This document shows, piece by piece, positions 9,560 to 18,406 of a DNA stretch of 64,000 nucleotides. Made by a program: the position numbers and the translations under genes. Positions within the stretch are counted from its first letter, which is position 1; each line of letters starts with the position of its first letter. The DNA is from Tepidanaerobacter acetatoxydans Re1 (GTDB lineage: Bacteria > Bacillota > Thermosediminibacteria > Thermosediminibacterales > Tepidanaerobacteraceae), in the NCBI RefSeq assembly GCF_000328765.2, contig NC_019954.2, forward strand, positions 500,501 to 564,500, given 5' to 3'. Below the pieces are notes generated by a model. That model saw only the letters and a program-made list of their open reading frames with translations. It was not told the origin of the DNA and did no database searches.

Positions 9560-10973
9560 GATTACTGATGGTGTGACTTTTTTAGATAATTTCAGTATGC
9601 ATGTTTTTAAAGGGGAAATTATGGGTCTTGTATGTGTCAACGCCCATGGCAAAGAAGCTTTAATTAAACTGCTTTGCCAAAATACGCCTATTCACTATGG
9701 ACATATATATTTTCAAGAAAAATTAGTCAATAGCTATCAACATAGTGGCATGGATATGAATCCGGTATCCATCATTGAAAAGCAAAGCCGATTAGTAGAG
9801 GACTTAACGGTAGCGGATAATGTATTTGTAATGAGAAGAGGCTTTAAAAAATACGTAATTAATCCAAAAGTGCTTAATACTCAGTTTAGCCTATTTGCAA
9901 AAGAATTGGATATTCAAATTGATGGAGAAGAATTAGTATCGCATTTATCTTTTTTTGAAAAATGTGTAGTAGAAATCATAAAAGCAGTTGTATCAAATGT
10001 CAAATTGATTGTTCTAAGAGATATCAGCAACTTCATAAGTGCGGTTGATCTGAAAAAGATTCATGATATTTTACGCTATTACTCAAAGCAGGGCATCTCA
10101 TTTTTATATATCTGCAATCATCATGAAGAAGCCTTTAAAATTTGTGATAGGGTTTCTTTAATGGAGAATGGCAGGCTGTTAAAAGTACTAAATAAAAGTG
10201 AATTTAGAGATGAAATGATAGAGCCATATACCCTTGATTTTAGTCATGTGGGTTCGGCAATTGCTTCTAGGAGTAGTAGTAAGGGCATGTTAAAATTTCA
10301 AAATGTTTGCACAGAATATATCAGCGATATGAGCTTTACAATTGAAAAAGGCGAGTGTGTTGCTTTTTTAGATATAAATAATACTACTTTAACAGATATT
10401 ATTAAATTAATTAACGGAGAAATTGAGCCCAAATCTGGAACTATTTTTCTTGATGGTGATAATTATATTGAGAAGATTGCAAAATTAAATAAAAAGGTTT
10501 GTTTTATTCAAGAAAACCCTATTCAGACAATGTTATTTTATGAAAGAAGCTATTTAGATAATCTATGCTTCCTGCTGGATAGGAAGCTGTCCAATCATTT
10601 TTGGCGCAGCAAAAGTGTTAAAAATAGCATCATCCAAGAATATGAGCCATTGTTAGGGGAAGATATTTATGCGGATGACATAAGAAATTTGACTCCAAAG
10701 TCCCTATATAATTTAGTCTATTACAGAGTTCATCTTTACAACCCAAAGGTTGTTTTTTGCATGCAACCGTTTTCGGGCGCAGATATGTATCTTAGGCATC
10801 ATGTAATTCAGTTAATTGACCAACTTAGAAAAAAGGGAATTACAGTGGTTATTTTAGCTGTTAGCATATCGGATTGCCTTACTGTAGCTGATCGACTTAT
10901 TGTAGTAGAACAAGGGAAACTTCGAGATAAATATGACAGCGAAAAATTTCCGCTGTTTCGTGCAAGCCAATAA
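9522..10973 (+). CDS. Degenerate tandem ABC ATPase-like protein (pseudo-ATPase)
   Basis: This 483-residue protein has the double-cassette layout of sugar ABC ATPases (RbsA/MglA type), but every nucleotide-binding motif has decayed. In cassette 1 the Walker A site reads CVNAHGKEAL in place of GxxGxGKST, the signature reads LSFFEKCVVEI, and the Walker B Asp-Glu reads LRDIS. Cassette 2 has FLDINNTTLTDI for Walker A and no signature. The fold-defining hydrophobic strands remain. ATG 9522 has AGGTGGAG 9 bp upstream; a GTG at 9507 lies in that site. It overlaps the kinase gene by 38 bp, so it belongs with the two-component system. A regulatory, non-catalytic role is inferred. Confidence 0.8.
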   Translation: MKEEVFRMERVTKITDGVTFLDNFSMHVFKGEIMGLVCVNAHGKEALIKLLCQNTPIHYGHIYFQEKLVNSYQHSGMDMNPVSIIEKQSRLVEDLTVADNVFVMRRGFKKYVINPKVLNTQFSLFAKELDIQIDGEELVSHLSFFEKCVVEIIKAVVSNVKLIVLRDISNFISAVDLKKIHDILRYYSKQGISFLYICNHHEEAFKICDRVSLMENGRLLKVLNKSEFRDEMIEPYTLDFSHVGSAIASRSSSKGMLKFQNVCTEYISDMSFTIEKGECVAFLDINNTTLTDIIKLINGEIEPKSGTIFLDGDNYIEKIAKLNKKVCFIQENPIQTMLFYERSYLDNLCFLLDRKLSNHFWRSKSVKNSIIQEYEPLLGEDIYADDIRNLTPKSLYNLVYYRVHLYNPKVVFCMQPFSGADMYLRHHVIQLIDQLRKKGITVVILAVSISDCLTVADRLIVVEQGKLRDKYDSEKFPLFRASQ

Positions 10974-11152
10974 TTAATCTTAGTTTATAACTAGCCATTG
11001 TCAGCAACCCGGATTTAGTATTACCGAGGAGCTTACAGTGGCTTTTTAATATGTAGAAGGATTTAACTTTCCAGAAAAATACATATTATTAGATTGTCAT
11101 AAAATTAAATGAAGTCCCAAAGAATACCCCCCTAATTCCAAAGACTACCTCT

Positions 11153-11181
11153 TTGTTATGTCAAATCACAGATGATATAGT
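11153..11181 (+). promoter_or_regulatory. Candidate promoter of the sugar ABC importer
   Basis: TTGTTA (11153-11158), a 17-bp spacer and TATAGT (11176-11181) lie 45 bp before the ATPase start. The 180 bp upstream would hold any response-regulator site; no clear repeat was seen there. Confidence 0.5.
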
Positions 11182-11226
11182 GGTAAATAGGTGAGCGAAT
11201 ACTAAATCTAAGAACAGGTGAGGTTC

Positions 11227-12744
11227 ATGCAAGAATATATAGTCGAAATGGAGCATATTTACAAAACTTTTCCGGGAGTAAATGCCTTAGATGATGTATC
11301 ACTTAATTTAAAGGCTGGGGAAGTTCTTGCTTTACTTGGGGAAAATGGCGCAGGTAAATCAACTTTGGTAAAAATCCTAAGTGGTGTCTACACACCTGAT
11401 AGCGGCGATGTCAGGATTTTAGGCCAAAAAGTAGATAATTTAACTCCTAAAAAGGCGCAAGAGCTAGGTGTAGCGATTATACATCAAGAATTGAACATGT
11501 GTCCACATCTCACAGTAGCAGAAAATATCTTTTTAGGCCGTGAGATGAGTCAGAAAGGCATTTTGTCAAGTCGTGAAATGAATAGACGGGCAAAAGCTAT
11601 TCTTGAAAAGCTTAACATTGATATTTCTCCAGACACAATTGTCGGCGATTTAGCAGTTTCTAAACAGCAGATGGTGGAGATTGCAAAAGCTCTTTCAATA
11701 AATTCTAAAATACTGATAATGGATGAACCTACATCCGCCTTAACCTCTAAAGAAATTGATGACTTGTTTAAAATAATACGAAAGCTAAAAAGCGAAGGCT
11801 GTGGTATCATATATATTTCCCATCGCTTAGAGGAATTACAGCACATTGCCGATCGGGTCATGATTATGCGAGATGGAAAGCACATTATAACTAAAAACTT
11901 CTCTGATATTACAATGCCGGAAATTATAACTTATATGGTAGGCCGAGAAATTAAGCAGAAATTCCCAAGGGTGGTTACAGATCGAGGAGAAAAAATATTT
12001 GAGGTAAAGAACTTAAATGCAGGCAGAATGGTACGAAATGTCAGCTTTGAACTGTATGAAGGCGAAATTCTGGGAATTGCAGGCTTGATGGGTGCAGGGC
12101 GCACGGAAACCACTCGTGCTATTTTTGGAGCTGAGCCCAAAGAATCAGGTGAAATCATCTTACATGGCAAGACCATAACGATTGATAGGCCGATGGATGC
12201 AATTAAAGCAGGGATAGTGCTAGTCCCGGAGGATAGAAAAAAAGACGGTTTATGCACTGAGTTAAGTGTTCGCGAAAATATTGCATTACCTAATTTAGAT
12301 ATACTTTGTAATAAGCAGGGTGTGGTGGACTTTCAAAAAGAAAAATCAATAGTAGACAAAGCTATAAATGATTTAAGCATTAAACTGCCAAGTCCCGAAG
12401 TAAATGCAGGCAGCCTTTCGGGAGGAAATCAACAGAAGGTTGTTGTAAGCAAATGGCTTGCCAGAAACTCTCATGTAGTGATATTTGATGAACCTACAAG
12501 AGGAATTGACGTAGCAGCAAAGGTAGAAATTTATAATATTATGAATGACTTAAAGCAGCAGGGAATAGGTGTTATATTTGTTTCTTCGGAAATGCCGGAG
12601 ATAATGGGTATTAGTGATAGAATACTTGTTATGTGTGATGGGAGAATCACCGGCGAGCTTAACATTGAAGATGCCACACAAAATCTTATCCTTGAATATG
12701 CAACAAAATTCGAGACTAAAATAAACAATGCTGCTACTGCCTAA
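11227..12744 (+). CDS. Sugar ABC importer ATPase (RbsA/MglA/XylG type)
   Basis: This 505-residue cytoplasmic protein energises sugar uptake. Cassette 1 has GENGAGKSTL (about residue 38), a signature LAVSKQQMVEIAKAL, Walker B ILIMDEPTSAL and ISHRLEEL. Cassette 2 has GLMGAGRTET, a typical deviant Walker A of this family, and LSGGNQQKVVVSKWL with FDEPTRGID. It is therefore a functional contrast to the decayed paralogue upstream. ATG 11227 follows AGGTGAGG; the GTG at 11218 lies in that site. The permease follows after 34 bp. The exact sugar (ribose, galactose, xylose or another) cannot be read from the sequence. Confidence 0.92.
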   Translation: MQEYIVEMEHIYKTFPGVNALDDVSLNLKAGEVLALLGENGAGKSTLVKILSGVYTPDSGDVRILGQKVDNLTPKKAQELGVAIIHQELNMCPHLTVAENIFLGREMSQKGILSSREMNRRAKAILEKLNIDISPDTIVGDLAVSKQQMVEIAKALSINSKILIMDEPTSALTSKEIDDLFKIIRKLKSEGCGIIYISHRLEELQHIADRVMIMRDGKHIITKNFSDITMPEIITYMVGREIKQKFPRVVTDRGEKIFEVKNLNAGRMVRNVSFELYEGEILGIAGLMGAGRTETTRAIFGAEPKESGEIILHGKTITIDRPMDAIKAGIVLVPEDRKKDGLCTELSVRENIALPNLDILCNKQGVVDFQKEKSIVDKAINDLSIKLPSPEVNAGSLSGGNQQKVVVSKWLARNSHVVIFDEPTRGIDVAAKVEIYNIMNDLKQQGIGVIFVSSEMPEIMGISDRILVMCDGRITGELNIEDATQNLILEYATKFETKINNAATA

Positions 12745-12778
12745 AAACAACATAAATAGATCTATAGGAGAGATATAA

Positions 12779-13813
12779 ATGAAAAAAAGAAAAGATCAGA
12801 GTATATTTAAAAAAATAATGGCAACTAGGGGCATGGGTCAGGTCGTATCGGTAACATTCGGTCTTATTATAATTTGCATTGTATTTGGCATATTAAATCC
12901 AATATTTTTTTCAAGCAGGAATATTAGTAATCTGCTTCGTCAAATTGCTCCTATTCTGATAATCGGCATAGGTCAATCATTTGTCTTAATTACAGGCAAT
13001 ATCGACCTTTCTATAGGTTCTGTTATCGGTATGAGTTGTATGATTTCAGCAACAATGATGACAAAAGGAGTTAATCCATGGGTTGCTGTTGTGATTACAT
13101 TTTTTTGCTGCCTAGTGGTTGGCGTAACAAACGGACAGTTGGTTGCAAGCTGCAAACTGCCGCCATTTATTGCAACACTTGGCACTATGACTATTGCAAG
13201 GGGCATAGCTCAAATTGTAAATAATAACTACAATACTGATTCGATTGGGGCTGCAGCAAATGGTTTCAGGAACTTTTTTTACTATGGTAAAATCTTAGGA
13301 ATATATAATACCATATGGATTGCAGTTGTCTTGTGGCTAGTGTTTAACTTTATTCTTAGCAAAACCAGAACAGGTCGCTATATTTATGCGATTGGCAGCA
13401 ACATAGAAGCATCAAGGCTTTCAGGTGTTAATATAATTGCTACTACTACAACAGCTTATGTTGTCAGTTCGATTTGTGCTTGTACAGTCGGCCTTATTAC
13501 TTGCGCTATAAGCGGCATGGGTACTATGGATGCTGGTACCGGTTATGAGATGTTTGCGGTTGCTGCTTCTGTTATTGGCGGTGTAAGTACTCTGGGAGGG
13601 CAAGGAATTTTGCTGGGAACCGTGGTAGGAGCTTCTATCTGGGGAGTATTGCAGAATGGCTTACAATTTGCCGGCGCGCCGGTTGCCATACGTAATATTG
13701 TGATTGGAATCATTGTTGTGGTTTCTGTTTTATTGGACGTTATTGTTAGAGGTGGAAGTATAAGAAAGAAAAGGGAAAAGGTGATTTCAGATTCTGGTGA
13801 AATTAAAGCATGA
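12779..13813 (+). CDS. Sugar ABC importer permease (RbsC type)
   Basis: This 344-residue membrane protein forms the transport channel as a homodimer. It has about 8-10 hydrophobic helices, and the BPD_transp_2 family hallmarks LITGNIDLSIGSVIG (near residue 70), LPPFIATLGTMTIARG (near 127) and AVAASVIGGVSTLGGQG (near 260). GGAGAG precedes the ATG. It lies between the ATPase and the binding-protein gene in the standard order for this class. Confidence 0.93.
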   Translation: MKKRKDQSIFKKIMATRGMGQVVSVTFGLIIICIVFGILNPIFFSSRNISNLLRQIAPILIIGIGQSFVLITGNIDLSIGSVIGMSCMISATMMTKGVNPWVAVVITFFCCLVVGVTNGQLVASCKLPPFIATLGTMTIARGIAQIVNNNYNTDSIGAAANGFRNFFYYGKILGIYNTIWIAVVLWLVFNFILSKTRTGRYIYAIGSNIEASRLSGVNIIATTTTAYVVSSICACTVGLITCAISGMGTMDAGTGYEMFAVAASVIGGVSTLGGQGILLGTVVGASIWGVLQNGLQFAGAPVAIRNIVIGIIVVVSVLLDVIVRGGSIRKKREKVISDSGEIKA

Positions 13814-13854
13814 TGCTTTAATTTATAAAAACTAAAAACAAGGAGGAATAGAAA

Positions 13855-14838
13855 GTGAGACTTCTAAAATCTAAGTTGTTTGCGTTGTTGCTGTGTTTGG
13901 TTTTGATTGCTAGCTTTGCAGCCGGTTGTGGCAATAAAGAAGCAAATAAAGGAGCACAAGAGTCTACACCTACACAAACAAATGGAGGTAAAGCCGATTC
14001 CCAAAATTATAAAGTATATTTAATTACAATGGATCAAATGGATCAGCACTGGGTAAATGTAGATAAAGGATGTAGACAGGCAGTATCTGAGCTGGGTAAT
14101 ATTGACTATAAGTGGTTAGCCCCTGATGTTAAAGATGATGCGAAACAGATTGAATGTATTAATAATGCTGTAGCTGGTGGAGCGGATGCGATACTGCTTG
14201 CTGCTAACGGTCCTGTAGCAGTTCAGTCTGCACTCGAAGAAGCCCAAGCAGCTGGTGTTAAAATTGTCTATGTCGATTCTCCGGCGGATTTTCCCGCTAT
14301 TCAAACCTTAGCGACTGATAACAAAGCTGCTGGAAAGACAGCCGGTGAGGAAATGCTTAAAGCGCTTGAAGCTGCGGGCATTAAGGAAGGTAAAATTGGC
14401 GTTATTAGCGTAAATGCCGCCACAGCATCTACAGTGGCACGTGAAGAAGGTTTTAGGGAAGCATTAAAAGGCAGCAGTTTTGAGGTTCTTGAAACACAGT
14501 ATTGTGATGGTGATGCGGCCAAATCCAAGGATGCCGCTGCTAATTTCATAACCCAAGGCTGTGTGGGTCTATTTGGAGCTAATGAAGGTTCAACGGTTGG
14601 AATTGGCAATGCTATCAAAGAAGCCGGCAAGAATGTTATAGGAGTTGGGTTTGACAAGTCAGATGCAATTCTCAATCTCATTAAAGAAGGCTATTTACTC
14701 TGCACAATGGCACAAAACCCGGAAGTGATGGGTTATGAAGGTGTAAAAACTGCTGCGAAGGCCTTAAATGGTGAAGAAACTGGCCATGAGTTTATTGATA
14801 CAGGTGTGTCGGTTATAACAAAAGACGATGTTAAGTAG
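13855..14838 (+). CDS. Sugar-binding lipoprotein (RbsB type, peripla_BP_4)
   Basis: This 327-residue extracellular receptor delivers sugar to the importer. The start is GTG with AAGGAGG upstream. A signal peptide ends in the lipobox FAAGC near residue 24, followed by a flexible Asn/Gln/Ser/Thr-rich linker. The sugar-binding fold is shown by KVYLITMDQMDQHWVNVDKGCRQAV, GADAILLAANGPVAVQSALEEAQAAGVKIVYVDS, LATDNKAAGKTAGEEM, GLFGANEGSTVGIGNAI and NVIGVGFDKSDA. A strong terminator follows. It may also be the sensory partner of the two-component system upstream, which is an inference. Confidence 0.93.
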   Translation: MRLLKSKLFALLLCLVLIASFAAGCGNKEANKGAQESTPTQTNGGKADSQNYKVYLITMDQMDQHWVNVDKGCRQAVSELGNIDYKWLAPDVKDDAKQIECINNAVAGGADAILLAANGPVAVQSALEEAQAAGVKIVYVDSPADFPAIQTLATDNKAAGKTAGEEMLKALEAAGIKEGKIGVISVNAATASTVAREEGFREALKGSSFEVLETQYCDGDAAKSKDAAANFITQGCVGLFGANEGSTVGIGNAIKEAGKNVIGVGFDKSDAILNLIKEGYLLCTMAQNPEVMGYEGVKTAAKALNGEETGHEFIDTGVSVITKDDVK

Positions 14839-14864
14839 TTTATAATAATTTGGCTTACAGACAT

Positions 14865-14909
14865 AGAATACCGCAAAACTGTCCCAAGGTAGTTTTGCGG
14901 TATTCTATT
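14865..14909 (+). terminator. Intrinsic terminator after the sugar ABC operon
   Basis: A 16-bp perfect stem with arms AGAATACCGCAAAACT (14865-14880) and AGTTTTGCGGTATTCT (14891-14906) is followed by ATTT. Confidence 0.88.
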
Positions 14910-14911
14910 TG

Positions 14912-14940
14912 CAAAAAAATATCACGGGTATAACCCGTGA
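14912..14940 (-). terminator. Intrinsic terminator after the PPi-PFK gene
   Basis: On the minus strand the stem TCACGGGT/ACCCGTGA is followed by TATTTTTTT. It lies 47 bp past the stop. Confidence 0.82.
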
Positions 14941-14986
14941 ATTATTGTTAAGGCTGTACGAATCACATTAGCACATACTTGCTTGC

Positions 14987-16171
14987 CTAAATAAACCTTA
15001 TATATTTAGGTATGCCGTTTACATAAGGAACTTTTACCTCGCCTTGAATAAGTGGCAGCATGTAATCGATGGCATCCTGTGTAACCCACCTATTTTTACT
15101 ATCTATCCACTGGCTAGGCAATAGTTTAGTACGATTGGCAACTTCGGATAGGGGAACTGTTCCAGCTTCAAAGCCGTTATCAGTGTTCTTGATAGATATC
15201 ATTATATCGCTTACGCCATCCATGATTTTTTTTACAGCAGCCTCTCCAACCATGACAGCAGCCTCATTATCTGCAAGTGAAGCCGCATGAGCCGCACAGC
15301 GCTGGATAATTGACAGCTCAACAACCTTAACCCGTTTTGTTATATTTTCAGTTACAAGATGTCTCATGTAATGTCCTACGCCGCCCATTTGTACATTTCC
15401 AAAGGCATCGGCTTTCTGCTCGTTTAAATAAATATAATTACCATCCTTGTTCTTGAGGCCTTCAGAAGCTACTATAAATACTTTGCCGTTATTTCTTTTA
15501 AAAGTTGTCTTGACATCATTTAAAAATTCATTTTCATCAAAGGGTATTTCAGGGAAATATATTAAATGAGGTGAACTGACAACATTATCACGAGCCAATG
15601 CACCGGCGGCAGCCAAAAAGCCGCTATTCCGTCCCATAACTTCCACAATAGTGACGATGTCCTTTGCATAAACATCAGCATCCAACGACATTTCACGCAC
15701 GCTTGTAGCTATATACTTTGCAGCGCTTCCATAGCCGGGGCAAAAATGTGTATTCACAAGATCATTATCAATAGTTTTAGGCACACCTATGACTTTAATG
15801 TCCCTACCTATCTTTTTAATATACTCCGATAATCTATGGGCAGTGTCCATAGAGTCATTACCGCCGATATAGACAAAATAACCTATCTGATACTTGTCAA
15901 AGGTTTCAATTATTTTTTCAAAATCCTCATCTTTGAGTTTATGTCTGCAGGAGCCGAAAGCTGCCGATGGTGAATATCTTAAAAGATTTAAATCTGATTC
16001 GCTGATATTGGTCATATCGATCAAATTATTTTGTAATATACCCTCGATACCGAATTTTGCTGCATATAATTTAATTTCGTATTTTCTGGCTTCTTTTATA
16101 ATACCATAGCAACTAGCATTGATAACTGATGTAGGACCTCCTGATTGGGCGAGAACAAGGTTTTTTTTCAA
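14987..16171 (-). CDS. pfp: Pyrophosphate-dependent 6-phosphofructokinase
   Basis: This cytosolic enzyme phosphorylates fructose-6-P with PPi instead of ATP, reversibly, and saves ATP in fermentative glycolysis. The family N-terminus KKNLVLAQSGGPTSVINAS is clear. IGGNDSMDT (about residue 100) replaces the ATP-PFK GGDGS, and PKTIDNDL carries the Lys that marks PPi use. The SLDADVYAKDIVTIVEVMGRNSG segment is also typical. The TTG at 16171 fits GGGAGA at a good distance and gives the family N-terminus; a GTG at 16180 directly abuts that ribosome site and is less likely. The protein has 394 residues. It is monocistronic on the minus strand. Confidence 0.92.
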   Translation of the reverse strand: MKKNLVLAQSGGPTSVINASCYGIIKEARKYEIKLYAAKFGIEGILQNNLIDMTNISESDLNLLRYSPSAAFGSCRHKLKDEDFEKIIETFDKYQIGYFVYIGGNDSMDTAHRLSEYIKKIGRDIKVIGVPKTIDNDLVNTHFCPGYGSAAKYIATSVREMSLDADVYAKDIVTIVEVMGRNSGFLAAAGALARDNVVSSPHLIYFPEIPFDENEFLNDVKTTFKRNNGKVFIVASEGLKNKDGNYIYLNEQKADAFGNVQMGGVGHYMRHLVTENITKRVKVVELSIIQRCAAHAASLADNEAAVMVGEAAVKKIMDGVSDIMISIKNTDNGFEAGTVPLSEVANRTKLLPSQWIDSKNRWVTQDAIDYMLPLIQGEVKVPYVNGIPKYIRFI

Positions 16172-16354
16172 AAGATTCACTCTCCCTACATAATAATTTT
16201 AAATAAAGTGAAAATTATGTTTTTTATAATTATCTTTATGATAGCTTATCCTGCTTTAGAAATACTAAATTTTCTTTCATCATTATAGCATTAGATTAAT
16301 AGCTAAACAAGTCGAACATTTCCCTTCCCTCTTCTTAGCTATAGTATTTCATGC

Positions 16355-16383
16355 TTGATATATTTTCTAAATCATGCTATATT
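16355..16383 (+). promoter_or_regulatory. Promoter of the TPP riboswitch-thiT transcript
   Basis: TTGATA (16355-16360), a 17-bp spacer and TATATT (16378-16383) lie 34 bp before the aptamer. Confidence 0.55.
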
Positions 16384-16416
16384 AAATTCAGCAAAATAAA
16401 TATTTATATTTTATGT

Positions 16417-16503
16417 CCACTAGGGGAGCGCGGATAGCTGAGATAGTGAGTAAACTCACTGACCCTTGAACCTGCTCTAGGTAATGCTAGCGTAGGGAAG
16501 TGG
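16417..16503 (+). promoter_or_regulatory. TPP riboswitch (THI element)
   Basis: The conserved blocks GGGGAGC, GCTGAGA, GACCCTTGAACCTG, GGTAATGCTAGCGTAGGGAAGTGG are present in order (the last block is split here across its natural loop). P1 pairs CCACT (16417-16421) with AGTGG (16499-16503). The downstream gene is the thiamine transporter thiT. Thiamine pyrophosphate binding should lower its expression. Confidence 0.97.
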
Positions 16504-16519
16504 TTTTAGTATGTAAATA

Positions 16520-16550
16520 AAGCCGCTAACCTTGTTGTTGGCGGCTTCTT
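16520..16550 (+). terminator. Riboswitch expression-platform hairpin
   Basis: AAGCCGCTAAC pairs with GTTGGCGGCTT (one G-U pair), followed by CTTT. It lies between the TPP aptamer and thiT and is the likely ligand-controlled terminator. The short T tract leaves the strength open. Confidence 0.7.
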
Positions 16551-16605
16551 TGCCATCTACTCTCCGGACATATTGCATTTTCACAGGGGGAGGAGGTGAG
16601 CTAAG

Positions 16606-17241
16606 TTGAATACTGCAGTTAATTTTTTCGAAGACTTTGCGGAAATAACTCCAATAACATGGCTTGTTTTGTTTTGCATTTTTGCGTTTGTGGTGGTGCT
16701 TAGCACCCTAGGGAAACACACAAAGTTTAATACAAAAGCTATTGTATATGGTGGTCTTTGCGTTGCAGTTGCCTTTATACTGTCCTACATTCGGTTATAT
16801 CGCTGGCCGCAGGGGGGTTCTATAACTTTGGCAAGTGCACTGCCAATATTTATCTATGCCTATATTTTCGGACCGGCTGCAGGTTTGATGGCTGGAACAG
16901 CATATGGTCTTTTGCAACTTGTTCAAGACCCATATATATTACACCCGTTTCAGGTCTTCCTGGATTATATTTTAGCCTTTGCAGCATGGGGACTAGCTGG
17001 ATTTTTCCGTAATAATATCAGTTTAGGTATTATCGCAGGAGGTCTTGGCCAGATATTTTCAAGTTTTCTTTCAGGAGTCATATTTTTTGCGTCTTTTGCT
17101 CCTGAAGGGATGAGCCCCATTGTCTATTCAATAGCAGTAAACGGCACGGTATTAGGAACAGATATTTTAATATGTCTTTTGATTTCAATGATTCCTAAGG
17201 TCCGAAAAGTTATTGAACAGCTAAAGAATCAAGTAAAATAA
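16606..17241 (+). CDS. thiT: Energy-coupled thiamine transporter S component ThiT
   Basis: This membrane protein binds thiamine and works with the shared ECF module (EcfA, EcfA', EcfT), which is not in the window. About six hydrophobic helices are seen. The ThiT signature region YRWPQGGSITLASALPIFIYAY (about residues 66-87, quoted in part) with the aromatic and Gly residues of the binding site, GPAAGLMAGTAYGLLQ and DYILAFAAWGLAG are present. The start is TTG with a very strong GGAGGAGGTGA site. The 211 residues are slightly long because of an N-terminal extension with an extra hydrophobic segment. The TPP riboswitch upstream confirms the substrate. Confidence 0.93.
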   Translation: MNTAVNFFEDFAEITPITWLVLFCIFAFVVVLSTLGKHTKFNTKAIVYGGLCVAVAFILSYIRLYRWPQGGSITLASALPIFIYAYIFGPAAGLMAGTAYGLLQLVQDPYILHPFQVFLDYILAFAAWGLAGFFRNNISLGIIAGGLGQIFSSFLSGVIFFASFAPEGMSPIVYSIAVNGTVLGTDILICLLISMIPKVRKVIEQLKNQVK

Positions 17242-17274
17242 AAAATTTTTTAGCATTCATACCAATTATTGATA

Positions 17275-17317
17275 CAAAAAAACCGGGAAAAATGATATGA
17301 TACTTCCCGGTTTTTTT
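17275..17317. terminator. Bidirectional terminator between thiT and hsp20
   Basis: Arms AAAACCGGGAA and TTCCCGGTTTT are flanked by an A tract on the left and a T tract on the right. It therefore serves thiT on plus and the heat-shock gene on minus would end before it. Since hsp20 ends at 17333, it is positioned for both. Confidence 0.85.
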
Positions 17318-17332
17318 GTATACTATTGTATG

Positions 17333-17773
17333 CTATTCAATATCTATAATTTTTCCGCTCGGCTTTGAGATTTCTAATTTTGGCAAAATAACCTTTAAGA
17401 CGCCATTGTTAAAGTTTGCTTTAATCGCATCACTTTTAACATTGTCTGGGATAGGAATGGACCTGGAAAAATTGCCTTGACGGCGTTCGCGTCGAATAAA
17501 ATTCTTATCTTTTTCTTCGGTGGCTTCCTCATAATTTGCGTTGATTGTAAGGATGTCCCCTTCATAACTAATTTTAATATTATCCTTATCACAGCCGGGA
17601 AGATCTGCTTCAATTATATATTCCTTATCGGTTTCCCTTAAATCCACTTTAAAAGGCTTAAAATCAAACTCGTCAAAAAAATTTGTTAAATCATCAGTGT
17701 TAAAAGCCCAGTCAAAAAACTCAGGAAGTAAAGTCTTACGCCGCCTCCAAGGCATCAAACCTCTACTTTGCAT
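17333..17773 (-). CDS. Small heat-shock protein, Hsp20/alpha-crystallin family
   Basis: This 146-residue ATP-independent holdase binds unfolding proteins. The alpha-crystallin domain spans about residues 44-140, beginning FKVDLRETDKEYIIEADLPG and ending in the conserved strand FNNGVLKVILPK. The N-terminal arm has FFDWAF and FFDEFDF hydrophobic patches. An ATG at 17773 with AAGGAGG is chosen; an upstream TTG at 17794 lies before that ribosome site. A sigma-A-type promoter is seen; no CIRCE element was recognised. Confidence 0.93.
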   Translation of the reverse strand: MQSRGLMPWRRRKTLLPEFFDWAFNTDDLTNFFDEFDFKPFKVDLRETDKEYIIEADLPGCDKDNIKISYEGDILTINANYEEATEEKDKNFIRRERRQGNFSRSIPIPDNVKSDAIKANFNNGVLKVILPKLEISKPSGKIIDIE

Positions 17774-17812
17774 AATATTTTCCTCCTTTATCAAATGTAA
17801 ATATTTACTAAT

Positions 17813-17841
17813 ATTATACCATAAAGGTCAGGATAGGTCAA
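17813..17841 (-). promoter_or_regulatory. Promoter of hsp20
   Basis: On the minus strand, TTGACC (17841-17836), a 17-bp spacer and TATAAT (17818-17813), a near-consensus sigma-A promoter 40 bp before the start codon. Confidence 0.75.
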
Positions 17842-17983
17842 TAAATTTTTAGTTTAAATTTAAAAAAACGAAGGTTTTTATACATAGATATAGAAACTAT
17901 ATATATATTTATATGGTATACGGTTGTATTGATTATTTTATGCTTATTTTAAAAATATAATTCATCTTATACAGAGGCTTGAT

Positions 17984-18406
17984 ATGCAAATTGGTGTGGA
18001 TATTATTGAAATAAATAGAATAAAAAAAGCTTGTCAAAGGAAGGCATTTGAGAAGCGTTTCTTTACTTGCAGGGAGCTTAGTGAAATAAACGGCAAAAAG
18101 AATTATTACATGCATCTTTCCGGAAAATATGCCGCAAAAGAAGCTGTGGTAAAAGCATTAGGTACTGGTTTTCGCAATATAAAATGGAAAGATATAGAAA
18201 TTTTAAGTGATATATCTGGAAAACCGATAGTTGCTATAACAGGGAAAGCTCTAGAAATATTCAAGTCAAAGAACTTTAAAAGCATGCTTGTTACAATTTC
18301 GCACAGTAAGGAATATGCTATAGCTTTTGCTGTAGCACTTGGAGGTGCAGAAGATGAAAGCAGTGAGTCCCTCTACTATGAGGAAGATGGATCAAACAGC
18401 CGTTGA
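17984..18406 (+). CDS. acpS: Holo-[acyl-carrier-protein] synthase
   Basis: This enzyme transfers the 4'-phosphopantetheine arm of CoA to acyl carrier protein. The 140 residues fit AcpS with a short tail. The Mg-binding GVDIIEINRI near the N-terminus, RFFTCRELSE, the SGKYAAKEAVVKALGTGF segment with the catalytic Glu and Lys, and the C-terminal SHSKEYAIAFAVA strand are present. Its last 53 bp overlap the start of nnr, the order acpS-nnr seen in many firmicutes. Confidence 0.94.
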   Translation: MQIGVDIIEINRIKKACQRKAFEKRFFTCRELSEINGKKNYYMHLSGKYAAKEAVVKALGTGFRNIKWKDIEILSDISGKPIVAITGKALEIFKSKNFKSMLVTISHSKEYAIAFAVALGGAEDESSESLYYEEDGSNSR

